From positions 310,001 through 374,000 of the forward strand of contig NZ_PPEG02000003.1 of the NCBI RefSeq assembly GCF_002899945.2: 64,000 nucleotides of DNA, in the 5' to 3' direction. Origin of the DNA: Chryseobacterium viscerum. Lineage in GTDB: Bacteria > Bacteroidota > Bacteroidia > Flavobacteriales > Weeksellaceae. Numbering within the stretch: position 1 is the stretch's first letter; every line of letters starts with the position of its first letter. Under the pieces are notes generated by a model. It was not told where the DNA came from. It searched no databases and saw nothing but the letters and a program-made list of their open reading frames with translations. Below are positions 17,982 through 27,728 of the stretch, one piece after another. The position numbers and the translations under genes are program-made.

Positions 17982-18392
17982 TTATTCGTGATATTTTAAT
18001 CCGTCTAAAGCTTTATCTACTTTTTTATTTTCACCATACACAATCATACCTACCAGATCCAGATGATCTGCGGTATGTTTTGCTATTTCAAGAACATTTT
18101 CTTCACCGGATCGCGTGTCAAAGAGCTGTTGGGTATAGATCCCGATTGCCAGCTCCCGATCTTTTGAACGACGGAATGCTCTTTGAAGTTTTTCTGTACT
18201 CTCAGCTTTATAGACAAGGGTAGGATGCTTTATAAAAGGTAAAAATTCTTCCTGGTCTGCTGTTACGAATTTTTCACCATGGGTTTCCGGAAACTGAATG
18301 GCAATGCTTCCGGCTAAAAAAGAAACAACGTTAAGTTTTTGCCATGGTAACAGGTCATCTTTAATGACAACGGCTACTTTTTTATCGTACAT
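17982..18392 (-). CDS. DUF2000 family protein
   Basis: The 136-residue protein matches the DUF2000 pattern: a KVAVVIKDDLLPWQKLNVVSF start, a VYKAESTEKLQRAFRRS middle and a LDLVGMIVYGENKKVDKAL end. It has no signal or membrane segment. The fold is related to peptidyl-tRNA hydrolase II, but the role of the family is unknown. It starts 3 bp after the MarR-GNAT fusion, so the two form an operon and may act on the same compound. Confidence 0.75.
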   Translation of the reverse strand: MYDKKVAVVIKDDLLPWQKLNVVSFLAGSIAIQFPETHGEKFVTADQEEFLPFIKHPTLVYKAESTEKLQRAFRRSKDRELAIGIYTQQLFDTRSGEENVLEIAKHTADHLDLVGMIVYGENKKVDKALDGLKYHE

Positions 18393-18395
18393 ATT

Positions 18396-19352
18396 TTATT
18401 TTTTTACATTTAATTCCATTTGAATATTACAGCGTTCATAAGGGGTTGAACGTCCGGTTACTTTTTGGAAGCCCAGTTTGTAATACAGATTAATGGCAGG
18501 CTTCAATATGGTATTGCTTTCAAGGTATATTTTTGATGCTCCGGATTCTTTTGCTTTGCTGATGATTGCCTGTCCAAGCAGCCAGCCTATATTTTTTCCC
18601 TGTGCTTTTGGAGAAACAGCCATTTTTGCCAGCTCAAAATCATAAATAGGATCATTCATTTTTATAAGAGCACAGACACCCAGCGGTTCGCCATCGTATA
18701 AAGCCACAAGTATCTTTCCTCCTTTATTTAGAATATATTCATCAGGATTATCCAATGCTTTGTAGTCTGCCTCTTCCATTTTAAAATAGGTAGAGATCCA
18801 CTCTTCATTGAGTGCTTTAAACGCTGATTGATATTTTGGTTCATAATCAACGATCTTTACATTTTTACTTTCGCGGGATTTTTTCTGTTCTCTTACTCTT
18901 GAAAGCAAAGATTTTTGTTCAAACAGATGCTCCCATTCTGCAAGTGCCTCCCAAAGGTTGTATGTAGCTTCGCTGATCATCTCATCTATGGCATGATCAA
19001 TATCTGTGCACTGTATTTTTATTTTGGTAGAAAATTCTTTCCCTTTTTCCGTAAGTCCTGCAATATTTCTCCTCTTATCATCTGATTTCTGATTATCCTT
19101 TACCAGTCCTGCAGAGGTCATTTCTTTGATGATTTTGGTCACTGAAGGTTGAGAATGTCCTATTTCTTCTGCAATCTCGGTAATGGTTTTTGAACCTTCT
19201 TCGGAGAGTACAAAGAAGACCGGGAACCATTTGGGTGAAAAATCAACCTCATACAGTTCATAAATCTTTGCGGCTTCTTCTGTCATATTTGAAGCCATAA
19301 ACCGCAATCTGCTGCCCAGTGCAATTTTCCCCGTTTTTTCAAAAAGATCCAT
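18396..19352 (-). CDS. MarR-type regulator fused to a GNAT acetyltransferase
   Basis: The 318-residue protein has an N-terminal MarR winged helix (about residues 20-145, including TITEIAEEIGHSQPSVTKII) and a C-terminal GNAT domain (about residues 165-315) with the acetyl-CoA loop KAQGKNIGWLLG. Such fusions are known in several phyla and often regulate their own operon. A perfect palindrome, ATAACTAGTTAT, lies 17-28 bp upstream of the start codon and is the likely operator. The acetylated substrate is unknown. Confidence 0.85.
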   Translation of the reverse strand: MDLFEKTGKIALGSRLRFMASNMTEEAAKIYELYEVDFSPKWFPVFFVLSEEGSKTITEIAEEIGHSQPSVTKIIKEMTSAGLVKDNQKSDDKRRNIAGLTEKGKEFSTKIKIQCTDIDHAIDEMISEATYNLWEALAEWEHLFEQKSLLSRVREQKKSRESKNVKIVDYEPKYQSAFKALNEEWISTYFKMEEADYKALDNPDEYILNKGGKILVALYDGEPLGVCALIKMNDPIYDFELAKMAVSPKAQGKNIGWLLGQAIISKAKESGASKIYLESNTILKPAINLYYKLGFQKVTGRSTPYERCNIQMELNVKK

Positions 19353-19368
19353 AAGTATAATTGATTAT

Positions 19369-19380
19369 ATAACTAGTTAT
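19369..19380 (-). promoter_or_regulatory. probable MarR operator
   Basis: ATAACTAGTTAT is a perfect 12-bp palindrome just upstream of the MarR-GNAT gene. Its position and symmetry fit autoregulation by the MarR domain. Confidence 0.55.
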
Positions 19381-19508
19381 GCAAATGTAATAAATTAATT
19401 AATAAACAATGAATACCTTGAGTTAAAAAATGATTAAATATATTGAGAAACTATCGAGAAAGATATCAGAGAAGCTTTCTGAGCAGTGATTTGCTGTGAA
19501 ATAAAAAC

Positions 19509-19546
19509 AATAAAGCTCCAGATTATTCCGGAGCTTTATTATTATT
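19509..19546 (-). terminator. terminator of the FAD oxidase operon
   Basis: AATAAAGCTCC (19509-19519) pairs with GGAGCTTTATT (19530-19540). It lies just past the stop of the amine oxidase on the - strand. Confidence 0.8.
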
Positions 19547-19560
19547 ATTCTAGAAATGGT

Positions 19561-21339
19561 TTACCACCCTAAGTAATATTCAGAATCTAACCAGTATGGC
19601 CAGTCTAATTTAAAATGATCCTGAAGCATTTTTTCAGCTTCACAGAAAGCTCCTTCTACCCAGCCTTGTTGGTCAGAATAGGCTTCACCGATAATATGGA
19701 TATGCTCATTCACTAGTGGTTTTCTCATATAAGGCATAACATGTTTCACAGAAAAACCAGCTTTCCATGCATGATATCCTGCACCATAAGGATCATCTGT
19801 CCAGTCTCTGAAATAGGTGACATAAGGTTCGGGAATGTCTACTTTATCACCATGAAGTTCCCTAAGTTGGTTCATCAATTCACTTACCATGAATTGAGTC
19901 GCCTGAACATCATCCAGTTTGTGTAATTCCTCCAGTGATGCTGATTTGGCTGCTCTTACTTTAAACAGAACTTTGTCATCAGAAAGTGCTTTCCAGAATG
20001 TTTCGGTTTCCATATCACCATAACTTCCCAAGAGCATTGAGTTTTTGGTCTCAGGATCGGTACCGAAATAATAACACTGTCTCATAGGCAGGTCTGTAAT
20101 AGAGTGTCCGGAATCAATATCGAGTTCTTTCCACCATGGACGTTCAAATCCCATTAGGATTTTAAAGGCAGGTTCCATGATAATAGAGCGGATATTTTTG
20201 TTGAGTTCAGTATGTTTATTAGCATCAAAAAAGAAATTATTCTGATCCAGAAGTTCAAGGGACTTTCTAGGCATGCCCAATACTATTGAATTGGCATATA
20301 CTTTCCATGTCGTGTTGCTTTGTATATTCAGGAAAGTAAGCTCGTATTTATGAGTCGCGATTAAATGATGATCTTTAGTGAAAGTAATCAGTTTATTCTC
20401 AGACCAGATGCGCGCTCCATCATATTCCATATAAGTATTGGCAACTGCATAAGCAATACTGTCATAACCTTCCTCAATGGTTTTGTAGGTCGTGTCAGCA
20501 GAAAAATCTCCTACCATATAAGGAAATGCCTCTGCAGAATTCCAGTTAATGGTATTAGAATAGTATCCTCCTGCATTAGCCAGGAATTCATATCCTTCCT
20601 GAGAAACCTGGTCTTTGATCAGGTTCCAGAAACCGATATCGTTGACCAGACGCTTGTCATAAGGAGAACCGGGGAAATTGTAAATCATTCTTGGTTTTAT
20701 AGCATCCCAATCTCTGCTGTCGAGTTTGAATGTAAAATCATAAATGCTGGGTCCCGAGAGAATCTTGTCTTTATAGGTTGCTGCTACCCACGGATCGGAC
20801 ATTAATACATTATAAATAATTTTATTAAATAACTGATCAGAACTGAATCCCTCATCGTTTTCATTCAGAAAATAGCGGGTAATCAGCTTGTTGTCCTGTT
20901 TTTGCTCTTCTGTCCATGCATTTTGTTTAAAACGTTCTTTTCTGATGTACATATAGAGTTTGTCCGGTTCACCCATAGGGAATTCAACAGGAGTCATCTT
21001 ATCCTTTAATACAGGTGTTCTTTTACTCAGATCTTTTTCTTTTAATGGATACCCTTCTATTAAAGTCGTTACAATTTCCTGAGACGTCAGATAACGCATT
21101 CCTCCGAGCTCTCCCCAGAAGTTCATTCCCGGCATAATCACGGATTCCAGTCTTCCGCCTAATCTGTCACTCATGTCGAAGACCTGTACTTCATGAGCTT
21201 TATATTTATGATCGGTTACCAAACGGAAAGCGGTGTATAATCCGGAAGTTCCGGCACCGATAATGGCTACTTCTACTTTCAGATCGGGCTGCATTCCCGG
21301 ATACAGCGGGGTATCTTTGTTTACGTTTTCTTGATTCAT
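19561..21339 (-). CDS. flavin amine/L-amino-acid oxidase family protein
   Basis: The 592-residue protein has the N-terminal dinucleotide-binding motif GAGTSG (residues 28-33), the second motif DMSDRLGGRLES, and the C-terminal FAD signature GEAYSDQQGWVEGAF. These define the flavin monoamine oxidase / L-amino-acid oxidase superfamily. There is no signal peptide. It lies 13 bp downstream of a second FAD enzyme of the sarcosine-oxidase class, so the two probably work on one amine or amino acid. The length exceeds bacterial monoamine oxidases (about 450) and is nearer the large L-amino-acid oxidase types. Substrate unknown. Confidence 0.82.
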   Translation of the reverse strand: MNQENVNKDTPLYPGMQPDLKVEVAIIGAGTSGLYTAFRLVTDHKYKAHEVQVFDMSDRLGGRLESVIMPGMNFWGELGGMRYLTSQEIVTTLIEGYPLKEKDLSKRTPVLKDKMTPVEFPMGEPDKLYMYIRKERFKQNAWTEEQKQDNKLITRYFLNENDEGFSSDQLFNKIIYNVLMSDPWVAATYKDKILSGPSIYDFTFKLDSRDWDAIKPRMIYNFPGSPYDKRLVNDIGFWNLIKDQVSQEGYEFLANAGGYYSNTINWNSAEAFPYMVGDFSADTTYKTIEEGYDSIAYAVANTYMEYDGARIWSENKLITFTKDHHLIATHKYELTFLNIQSNTTWKVYANSIVLGMPRKSLELLDQNNFFFDANKHTELNKNIRSIIMEPAFKILMGFERPWWKELDIDSGHSITDLPMRQCYYFGTDPETKNSMLLGSYGDMETETFWKALSDDKVLFKVRAAKSASLEELHKLDDVQATQFMVSELMNQLRELHGDKVDIPEPYVTYFRDWTDDPYGAGYHAWKAGFSVKHVMPYMRKPLVNEHIHIIGEAYSDQQGWVEGAFCEAEKMLQDHFKLDWPYWLDSEYYLGW

Positions 21340-21352
21340 GGTTGTATAATTT

Positions 21353-22540
21353 TTAAAGTGCTAAGAAATATTTATATCCTAATCGGAAAGGGGTAATGTC
21401 AAAATCAGTATGTCCATCTAAAGCCAGATCCGACATGATTTTACCTAAGAAAGGCGTGAATTTGGCTGCCCACCCTGTGGCGTACACAACGATATTTTTA
21501 TGATTGGGTACGTAAGGGGGCGCAAAATCAATCAGTAATTCCTTATTCGGGATCGTGCTCAAAGCGATAAGGCATGTTGAGGTATATTCGGGTTCCGTGC
21601 TCAACCCAGTCATATGGCTTTGTACCCATTCGGAAGTATAAGCCAGCTCATGAGGGTTGGGAATCAGGGTTCTGTCACTGGGCTCTTCCAAAGGTTTGAT
21701 GACAAAATCCGGTGCGACACGGATGTATTCCGGATGATCCCAGTCGACTGAAGGGAAACCATAAAACTGGTTTCCATTATCTCCGGTTGCATTCTGGAAA
21801 ACAAACCAGGTGGGATACTGTATGGTAGGATCGGTCTTTTTAAAATAAGCAGAAGACATATTCCAGTAGGTGGCTTCTATTTTAAAATCCAATAAGTTGA
21901 TAACACTGTTGATATAAGGTCCGGGAATAATTGCCAGTTTTTTGGCGATATAAATTCCATTGGGAGTTGTGAGTTCAAAAAGGTCACCGTTTTGTTTGAT
22001 CTTAAGGACAGGAGAATCTTCTCTAAGCTCAACGGTTTCTTCCTTCTGGCAAAGACTTAGAAGCGTTTCAATAGTTGCTTTAAAGTTGATACTGGCACCG
22101 TCTGGCTGAAACAGTCCTGTATAATTATCCGGAAGATTTTTGAAATGATATTGTTCTTCGATTTCCTTTGAAGTTAGGGTGGTATAAGGAACTCCCAAGG
22201 CTTCTAAAGCTTTTTCTGCTTCAGCAATATTTCCTTCGGTGGAATGCACTTCGGGATCTCCAAACCAAAGTGTACCTACTTTATCAAGCAATTGAACATC
22301 GGTCTTTTTTTGCAGCTCATCCCAATAGGGTTGTGCATCCAAAGCCATTTGTACCATATATTCATCCGGATAGGGAATCCGGAACTGGCGTGAAACTCCT
22401 GCTGAACTTCCCAGCTGATTCACAAAAGTGTATTGTTCCAATACTAAAGTTCTGGCTTGGCGCTGGCCAAGATGGTACGCTGTTGCCAGACCTATTGCTC
22501 CTCCGCCAATGACGATTACGTCGTAGTTTTCTGTAATCAT
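21353..22540 (-). CDS. sarcosine oxidase / N-methyltryptophan oxidase family FAD enzyme
   Basis: The 395-residue protein starts with the FAD-binding motif VIVIGGGAIGLATAYHL and continues with GSSAGVSRQFRIPYPDE, typical of monomeric sarcosine oxidase and N-methyl-L-tryptophan oxidase. Cys323 (in TSTCLIALST) appears to sit at the position of the Cys that binds FAD covalently in monomeric sarcosine oxidase. The family oxidises secondary amines to an imine, releasing formaldehyde or an aldehyde plus H2O2. It is the first gene of the operon. The pairing with an amine oxidase suggests consecutive oxidations, which is an inference. Confidence 0.82.
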   Translation of the reverse strand: MITENYDVIVIGGGAIGLATAYHLGQRQARTLVLEQYTFVNQLGSSAGVSRQFRIPYPDEYMVQMALDAQPYWDELQKKTDVQLLDKVGTLWFGDPEVHSTEGNIAEAEKALEALGVPYTTLTSKEIEEQYHFKNLPDNYTGLFQPDGASINFKATIETLLSLCQKEETVELREDSPVLKIKQNGDLFELTTPNGIYIAKKLAIIPGPYINSVINLLDFKIEATYWNMSSAYFKKTDPTIQYPTWFVFQNATGDNGNQFYGFPSVDWDHPEYIRVAPDFVIKPLEEPSDRTLIPNPHELAYTSEWVQSHMTGLSTEPEYTSTCLIALSTIPNKELLIDFAPPYVPNHKNIVVYATGWAAKFTPFLGKIMSDLALDGHTDFDITPFRLGYKYFLAL

Positions 22541-23227
22541 AGGTTATTTGTTTTTATTTTTATAATCGTACTGAACAGATACAGAAAAAGTAAAACAGTA
22601 ATAGGTAAGAATGTACCATCATTACTGATCTTCAACTATCTGTATAATCTTTCCGTACGATAGATTATGTGGAGATAATGACCTGCCGGTACATGTGAAT
22701 ATGATGGTTTCCCATTGAATATAATCACTATTAATAAGCATTTCAAAGTAACAAAGAAGGGGGTATATGTTCTTAGAGTGTAAATAACCAATTATTGCAT
22801 TGAGTAGAAATACTGAATGGCAGGAAAAGCTTGTTTAGCCGGGGGATTTTGATCTTTTAAATGGTGGATATAGGAGCGGTATTTTGTTCTTTTTCATACA
22901 TCATTGGACCAACTATTATTTGATGTATACAATAAAATGAACAGATGCAGAATATTTTACAAGGCTTCAACTTTTGCAATTGATATAAGAAAATGAGTTT
23001 ACGCGAATAAAACTTAATGTTTACAAAGCATTTTAATAGTAAATAAAATTAATTTCTCTTTATTTTATCAAGTATCCATTATTACAACAAGACAAAAATT
23101 ACTTTAACTTTGCTAATTAGATGCTCTATAACTATTATGAAATTTGTAAAAATAATAGTATATTGTTGAAAACTAATGTTAAATGAACTTAAGTAGTCAG
23201 GAAAATTAATTTAACTGATAAACAAAT
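22541..23227. other. long divergent intergenic region
   Basis: About 690 bp separate the oxidase operon (-) from the histidine kinase (+). No open frame is convincing. TAACTTTG at 23105-23112 matches the Bacteroidota -7 consensus TANNTTTG, though no clear -33 TTTG lies 19 bp upstream. The region is strongly AT-rich; nothing else stands out. Confidence 0.4.
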
Positions 23228-24961
23228 ATGAAATATAAATTCTTAAATTTTAAATTGAGAAAAGTTGTTCATTACTCACTGATCCTTTGTATTTTGTTGA
23301 TACAGGTCATTATTGCTATATTTTTTTATAATGAATTTGTTAATGGGAAGAAGCTGAAGTTTATCAAAGATCAGCTGGAGGAAAGCCGTGCACTGGGGGG
23401 ATTGACCGATAATTCCAGGAAAGATTTTATGGATGCCCAGGATCATCTTCAGAAATATATGGCTACTCAGGATAATAATGAACTGCAGTTATATTTTCAG
23501 TCCTTGAGAAAACTTAAAATGAATTTCGACAAAATTGGGGAATATGAAAATACAAGCCCCAGACTGAAAAAAACGCTGACCCTTCACAGACAGGATACAC
23601 TGAAGACTGCAAAGCTGAAAACATTAATAGATTCGGTATATCAAAACTCCCTGAATCCGCCGTCAAAGATTGAGGATAAGCAATATGAACCAGCCAAGTA
23701 CAAAAATGATTTTGAAGATCTCAAAATTCAGACACGTACGTATGCCGATACTGTTAAGAAGAAAGGCTTTTTCGGACGTATAAAAGATGCTGTAGCAGGG
23801 AAAGTAGATGTTCAGAAGGAGAGTACGGTGATCACAATGACCAACAACAAAACCATAGATCTTTCTCAGGTAAAATCCAAAATGGACAATACGATAAAGT
23901 CTATGGATAAGCATTATGCTGCCGAAGTAAAAAGGGTGCAGTTGCTTGCTGCTCAAAAGCAGAAGAGTAATTTACAGTTTTATAGTAACTTCAGTAAGTT
24001 ATTGGTTTACAGTAACGGGCTGATAGAAGTTTACGAAAATGCCATCAAGGATTTTAAATCAGAACTGGAAAAAGAATACAACGAACAAAGTTCCAATAAT
24101 AACCATATCAGGACTTATCTGGTATTAGGATTGATGATTCTGATGTTTATTGTATCTATTCTGATCATGTACTTTACAAGAGTAGCATTTATCTACGAGC
24201 GAAAGCTGAATGCTGCAAATGATGAAATTAAAAAGAACCTTAATTTTAAAAATAGAATTTTGGGAATGCTGAGCCATGATTTGAGATCCCCGTTAAAAAT
24301 CATCAATATTTTTATAGATAAAATCTACAGAACGACAGAGGATGAAACCATAAAGGATTATCTTAAATCTATTAAGTTTACCAACAGCACTCTGCTTCTG
24401 CAATCTAACCAGATTCTGGAATACACAAAAAATGAAAATGCCGAGAAAGAACTTATCAAATCTGTTTTCAATCTTAAAGAAGAGATTGGTTCTATTGTAA
24501 AGGTTATTACTCCTTATTTGGAAACCAGAAACAACAGATTTGTGGTGACAGACAGAATTCCTGAAGATTTGGAGGTATTTTCGGATAATATCAGAATCAA
24601 TCAGATTTTTATGAATATTCTTGGGAATGCCAATAAATTTACAGAAAACGGGCAGATAGATCTCGTAATGATCACAGAACCCCTTGGAGAAAATCAAATT
24701 TCCCTGATCACAACAGTTGGAGACACTGGGATAGGGATATCAGAATCTGATCTTGGTAAAATTTTTGATCCTTATTATCAGGGGATGGTGTCTGATGAAG
24801 TAGATAATCTGGGAGCCGGATTGGGTCTTAATCTGGTAAAAGAAATTGTAGAACTTTTCGATGGTGATATATCAGTTGAAAGTAAACTGCACAAAGGAAC
24901 GAAAGTGACATTCAGGATCAATTTAAATCGTAATAATAATGGAAATGCCAATTCAAAATAA
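23228..24961 (+). CDS. transmembrane sensor histidine kinase
   Basis: The 577-residue kinase has TM1 at about residues 14-36, a large helical extracytoplasmic sensor of about 260 residues, and TM2 at about residues 296-317. A HisKA domain follows with phospho-acceptor His350 (MLSHDLRSPLK), then a HATPase domain with an N box (NILGNANKFTENG), GDTGIGIS and GAGLGLNLVKEI. There is no HAMP domain. The sensor region is Lys-rich and resembles no named ligand fold. The gene overlaps the next one by 23 bases, a coupled two-component pair. Confidence 0.9.
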   Translation: MKYKFLNFKLRKVVHYSLILCILLIQVIIAIFFYNEFVNGKKLKFIKDQLEESRALGGLTDNSRKDFMDAQDHLQKYMATQDNNELQLYFQSLRKLKMNFDKIGEYENTSPRLKKTLTLHRQDTLKTAKLKTLIDSVYQNSLNPPSKIEDKQYEPAKYKNDFEDLKIQTRTYADTVKKKGFFGRIKDAVAGKVDVQKESTVITMTNNKTIDLSQVKSKMDNTIKSMDKHYAAEVKRVQLLAAQKQKSNLQFYSNFSKLLVYSNGLIEVYENAIKDFKSELEKEYNEQSSNNNHIRTYLVLGLMILMFIVSILIMYFTRVAFIYERKLNAANDEIKKNLNFKNRILGMLSHDLRSPLKIINIFIDKIYRTTEDETIKDYLKSIKFTNSTLLLQSNQILEYTKNENAEKELIKSVFNLKEEIGSIVKVITPYLETRNNRFVVTDRIPEDLEVFSDNIRINQIFMNILGNANKFTENGQIDLVMITEPLGENQISLITTVGDTGIGISESDLGKIFDPYYQGMVSDEVDNLGAGLGLNLVKEIVELFDGDISVESKLHKGTKVTFRINLNRNNNGNANSK

Positions 24962-25592
24962 AGAGATTATATTTCTGCTGGCAGACGATCACAGTATTGT
25001 ACGTCAGGGAATGGAAATTGTGATCAGTGATATTGCTCCTCAAGCTAAAGTTTATCAGGCTTCGTCCTTACATCAGGTATTGGAGCAGATCGAATCAAAA
25101 AGCATTGAAATAGCAATCATTGATGCTCATTTTCCGGACGGAAACAGCCTGCATATCTTACCTCAGATGAGAAATGTAAATCCTGATATTAAGATTTTGA
25201 TTTTTACAGGACTTGAAGAGGATCTGCATGGCCTAAAATTTATCAAAGCAGGTGCTAATGGCTATCTCAGCAAGCTGAGCGAAGAAGATGAGGTAAGAGA
25301 AGCAATTACAACTTTTATAGAGAAAGGAGAATATTTCTCTGAACTTCTGCGGAATCTATCGATACAACTTGTTTACAATCCGGATCTTATAAGTCCTCTC
25401 AACAGCTTAACCAAGCGGGAACTGCAGATTGCAGAACTTTATGCTGAAGGATATGGTAACCTGGAAATTTCGAATAGTCTGGACATCAAACAAAATACCG
25501 TAAGCACAATCAAAAAAAATATCTTTGAAAAACTAAAGATTGAAAATATAATTGAGCTTGTCGACCTTGTCAAAACTCACCATAAACTCTAG
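24939..25592 (+). CDS. NarL/LuxR-type response regulator
   Basis: The 217-residue protein has a receiver domain with acidic pair Asp16-Asp17, phospho-site Asp62 (IIDAHFPDG), Thr90 and Lys112. The C-terminal LuxR HTH (about residues 150-213) has LTKRELQIAELYAEGYGN and KQNTVSTIKKNIFEKL. It overlaps the upstream kinase gene and is surely its partner. ATG codons at 24939 and 24945 are both possible starts. Target genes are not indicated, and no kinase-linked output gene is adjacent. Confidence 0.9.
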   Translation: MEMPIQNKEIIFLLADDHSIVRQGMEIVISDIAPQAKVYQASSLHQVLEQIESKSIEIAIIDAHFPDGNSLHILPQMRNVNPDIKILIFTGLEEDLHGLKFIKAGANGYLSKLSEEDEVREAITTFIEKGEYFSELLRNLSIQLVYNPDLISPLNSLTKRELQIAELYAEGYGNLEISNSLDIKQNTVSTIKKNIFEKLKIENIIELVDLVKTHHKL

Positions 25593-26021
25593 TGTTTATA
25601 AAGGATTCTCCACTTCTTGCCGTCAGTTTTTTTTATTTCATCGATAAATATCTATAGGGTGATCGATTTGTATCGATGGGGTTTATAGATGATTTTATTT
25701 TGTAATGTTGTTCCTTTGTACTGTGAAATTTAAGTAACGAAAAAAGTAAATGAGAAATGCTTTTTTAATTTAAAATTTCATACACAAAAACAACAAATGA
25801 TTATAATTATTCGATTAAAGGATAATTATGAAAGACACAAATGATGAAATTAATAAACACTGATGAAAAAAGAAGTGTATAAGTAATCTTAGACTGGATT
25901 CTTAAAAAGCCAAATGAAAAACACAAATACATATAGTGAGGTTCGGTTGATAGGTTACGAGTACAAACAAAAAAGGAGGCGAATAGCCTCTTTTTTTGTT
26001 TTTGGAATACAATGTTTTTAG
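25593..26021. other. intergenic region with inverted repeat and terminator
   Basis: No gene is supported. CATCGATA (25639-25646) and TATCGATG (25671-25678) form an 8-bp inverted repeat with a GATCGAT between them. Very short ATG frames (8-11 codons) follow. Two of them share ATGAAA(A/G)ACACAAAT (25829 and 25914), a small direct repeat. A terminator closes the region at 25966-26000. A small RNA could lie here, but no consensus promoter is evident. Confidence 0.35.
25966..26000. terminator. bidirectional terminator
   Basis: AACAAAAAAGGAGGC (25966-25980) faces GCCTCTTTTTTTGTT (25986-26000) around a 5-nt loop. The A and T tracts allow it to stop transcription from either side, including the amidohydrolase gene on the - strand. 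Confidence 0.75.
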
Positions 26022-27728
26022 TTACTTAACATATTGATGAATATGATTATACAAAAATTCTCTTGGATTATCCCGGGTAATCAGCTCTAGCTCATTCTCC
26101 GTTAATCTTCCTGAAGTGTCTGCCCACATCTGTTTATCACTTTTCTGGCTCCGTACCACGTAAAAATCACTTCCATACAGAATACGGTCACTGATTCGGC
26201 TGTCTTTTTTTAAAAGCGATTTTAAAAGAGGAAATATATTTTCATCATGAAGGATGTAGCTGATGTCGGCATATACATTGGGATGCTGTAACATCAGACT
26301 GTAAATAATCGCAAACCATGAGTTATGACGCCATGAATTTTCCAGGGCAGTAGGAATGAAATTGATGCCTTTACCCACTGGATTGGTGAATCCGTTTTCA
26401 GAGAGATACCTGTCTCGCTCCATATATTTTGTCCATTCATCTTCCCCTCCGAAATGTCCAAAACAGATTTTAAGCTCATGCAGGTTCTTAGCAAGCGGTT
26501 GATCTTTCCCTGTATAGCCGAAGAGAGCATATAAAGAATCATCATTATAATATTCCAGAAGCCTTTTCAAATACTCTTTATTCAACAGACAAAGGTAATT
26601 GAGAGGATGTGTAAAATTGGTCGAAAAATCACTGTTAGTAAGTTCATACAGGGCCAGCGGTTCATTTTTCCCTTTTTCTCCAGTGGACTGCATAAATACA
26701 GGGTGGCTGTTCCATTCTTTCTTTTTATTACCCCGATAATAAATAGTTCCTCTGATACAGTGATTCAGAACGGGTACCTGATTTTCACAAGCCCATAACA
26801 TTAAGGGCAGCATATCTTTATCAAAAGGGTAATATCCAAGAGCAGGATAGGTTTTGATTCCTCTGAAATTTTCATGTACAATACAGTTTTTTATTTCATC
26901 AAAATAAGTAGAATCATCCTTTATCCTTCTGGGATCAGCAAATACAAAAGGAAGACAGGTCTTAGGTTTGGTCCGTCTGAGTTTTTTAAGCTCTTCAAGT
27001 TGTTCCCGGTAGCTGGATTGGGAAATGCCGGCATCCATATAATCCATATCCATAGGAAGAACTACAAAACGTGAATCTGCAGGATATTGCTTTTCTAACA
27101 TTCTGAATATCGTCATTTGACTTTTGTGAAATGCAAAACGGCCTATACTGATGTACCGCTTAAGGTACGCCTTCGTTTCAGGGCCAGGAAGGATGCGTAG
27201 GATTTGAAAGAGACTTTTGGCAATAAAGATGATCAATGTTCTTCCGGACTTGATCAGTAAAAATAATACCAATACAATCAGAGCTCTCAATATTGTGTAT
27301 TGTGGAGCAGGAAGTAGATAAATATTTTGCATAAAGCGATTCAGCCATTCCAAATATCCGAACCAGACTTCATGGTGATATTTTCCTTCCAGGTAGCCGA
27401 AGAAGAGAATCAGCAATGTATCTACAGTAAGTATCACTGCAATCGGAATGGTAATAAAAGGAACTTTCTGAAGAAACCATTTAACGCGAAAATGAAAGGC
27501 CTGCCAAGCTTTGTAGGGACGCTTATATTGCCATTTTGTAGGAACCCTGTAATACCATCTGAAAAAGTTGATGATAAGTCTTATCGTGAGAATACGTTCA
27601 AGACCTGGCGGCAGAAGTTTTTTACCAAGAAATTGCGGAATATGGTCTCCGGTAAAAGTATGGGTATGACAGTTAACGAACGGATTCCGGTTTTTTTCAG
27701 ATGAATCCGCATCTGGTATAGTTTTCAT
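26022..27728 (-). CDS. amidohydrolase-2-type metallohydrolase with inserted membrane helices
   Basis: The 568-residue protein begins with the metal-binding NCHTHTF (His21, His23) of the amidohydrolase superfamily. Later residues match the TIM-barrel ligands: VLNHC, CFGHFGG and GSDFYV. Between the first HxH strand and the rest lie two strong hydrophobic segments (about residues 92-115 and 142-172), so the catalytic barrel would be interrupted by a membrane hairpin. That is unusual for this family, which is normally soluble and about 280-350 residues. No neighbour indicates a substrate. A bidirectional terminator follows its stop. Confidence 0.7.
   Translation of the reverse strand: MKTIPDADSSEKNRNPFVNCHTHTFTGDHIPQFLGKKLLPPGLERILTIRLIINFFRWYYRVPTKWQYKRPYKAWQAFHFRVKWFLQKVPFITIPIAVILTVDTLLILFFGYLEGKYHHEVWFGYLEWLNRFMQNIYLLPAPQYTILRALIVLVLFLLIKSGRTLIIFIAKSLFQILRILPGPETKAYLKRYISIGRFAFHKSQMTIFRMLEKQYPADSRFVVLPMDMDYMDAGISQSSYREQLEELKKLRRTKPKTCLPFVFADPRRIKDDSTYFDEIKNCIVHENFRGIKTYPALGYYPFDKDMLPLMLWACENQVPVLNHCIRGTIYYRGNKKKEWNSHPVFMQSTGEKGKNEPLALYELTNSDFSTNFTHPLNYLCLLNKEYLKRLLEYYNDDSLYALFGYTGKDQPLAKNLHELKICFGHFGGEDEWTKYMERDRYLSENGFTNPVGKGINFIPTALENSWRHNSWFAIIYSLMLQHPNVYADISYILHDENIFPLLKSLLKKDSRISDRILYGSDFYVVRSQKSDKQMWADTSGRLTENELELITRDNPREFLYNHIHQYVK

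Noticed and set aside
17894..18223. 109-codon + strand frame near the DUF2000 gene
   Set aside because: It overlaps the DUF2000 gene in antisense and has no plausible domain.
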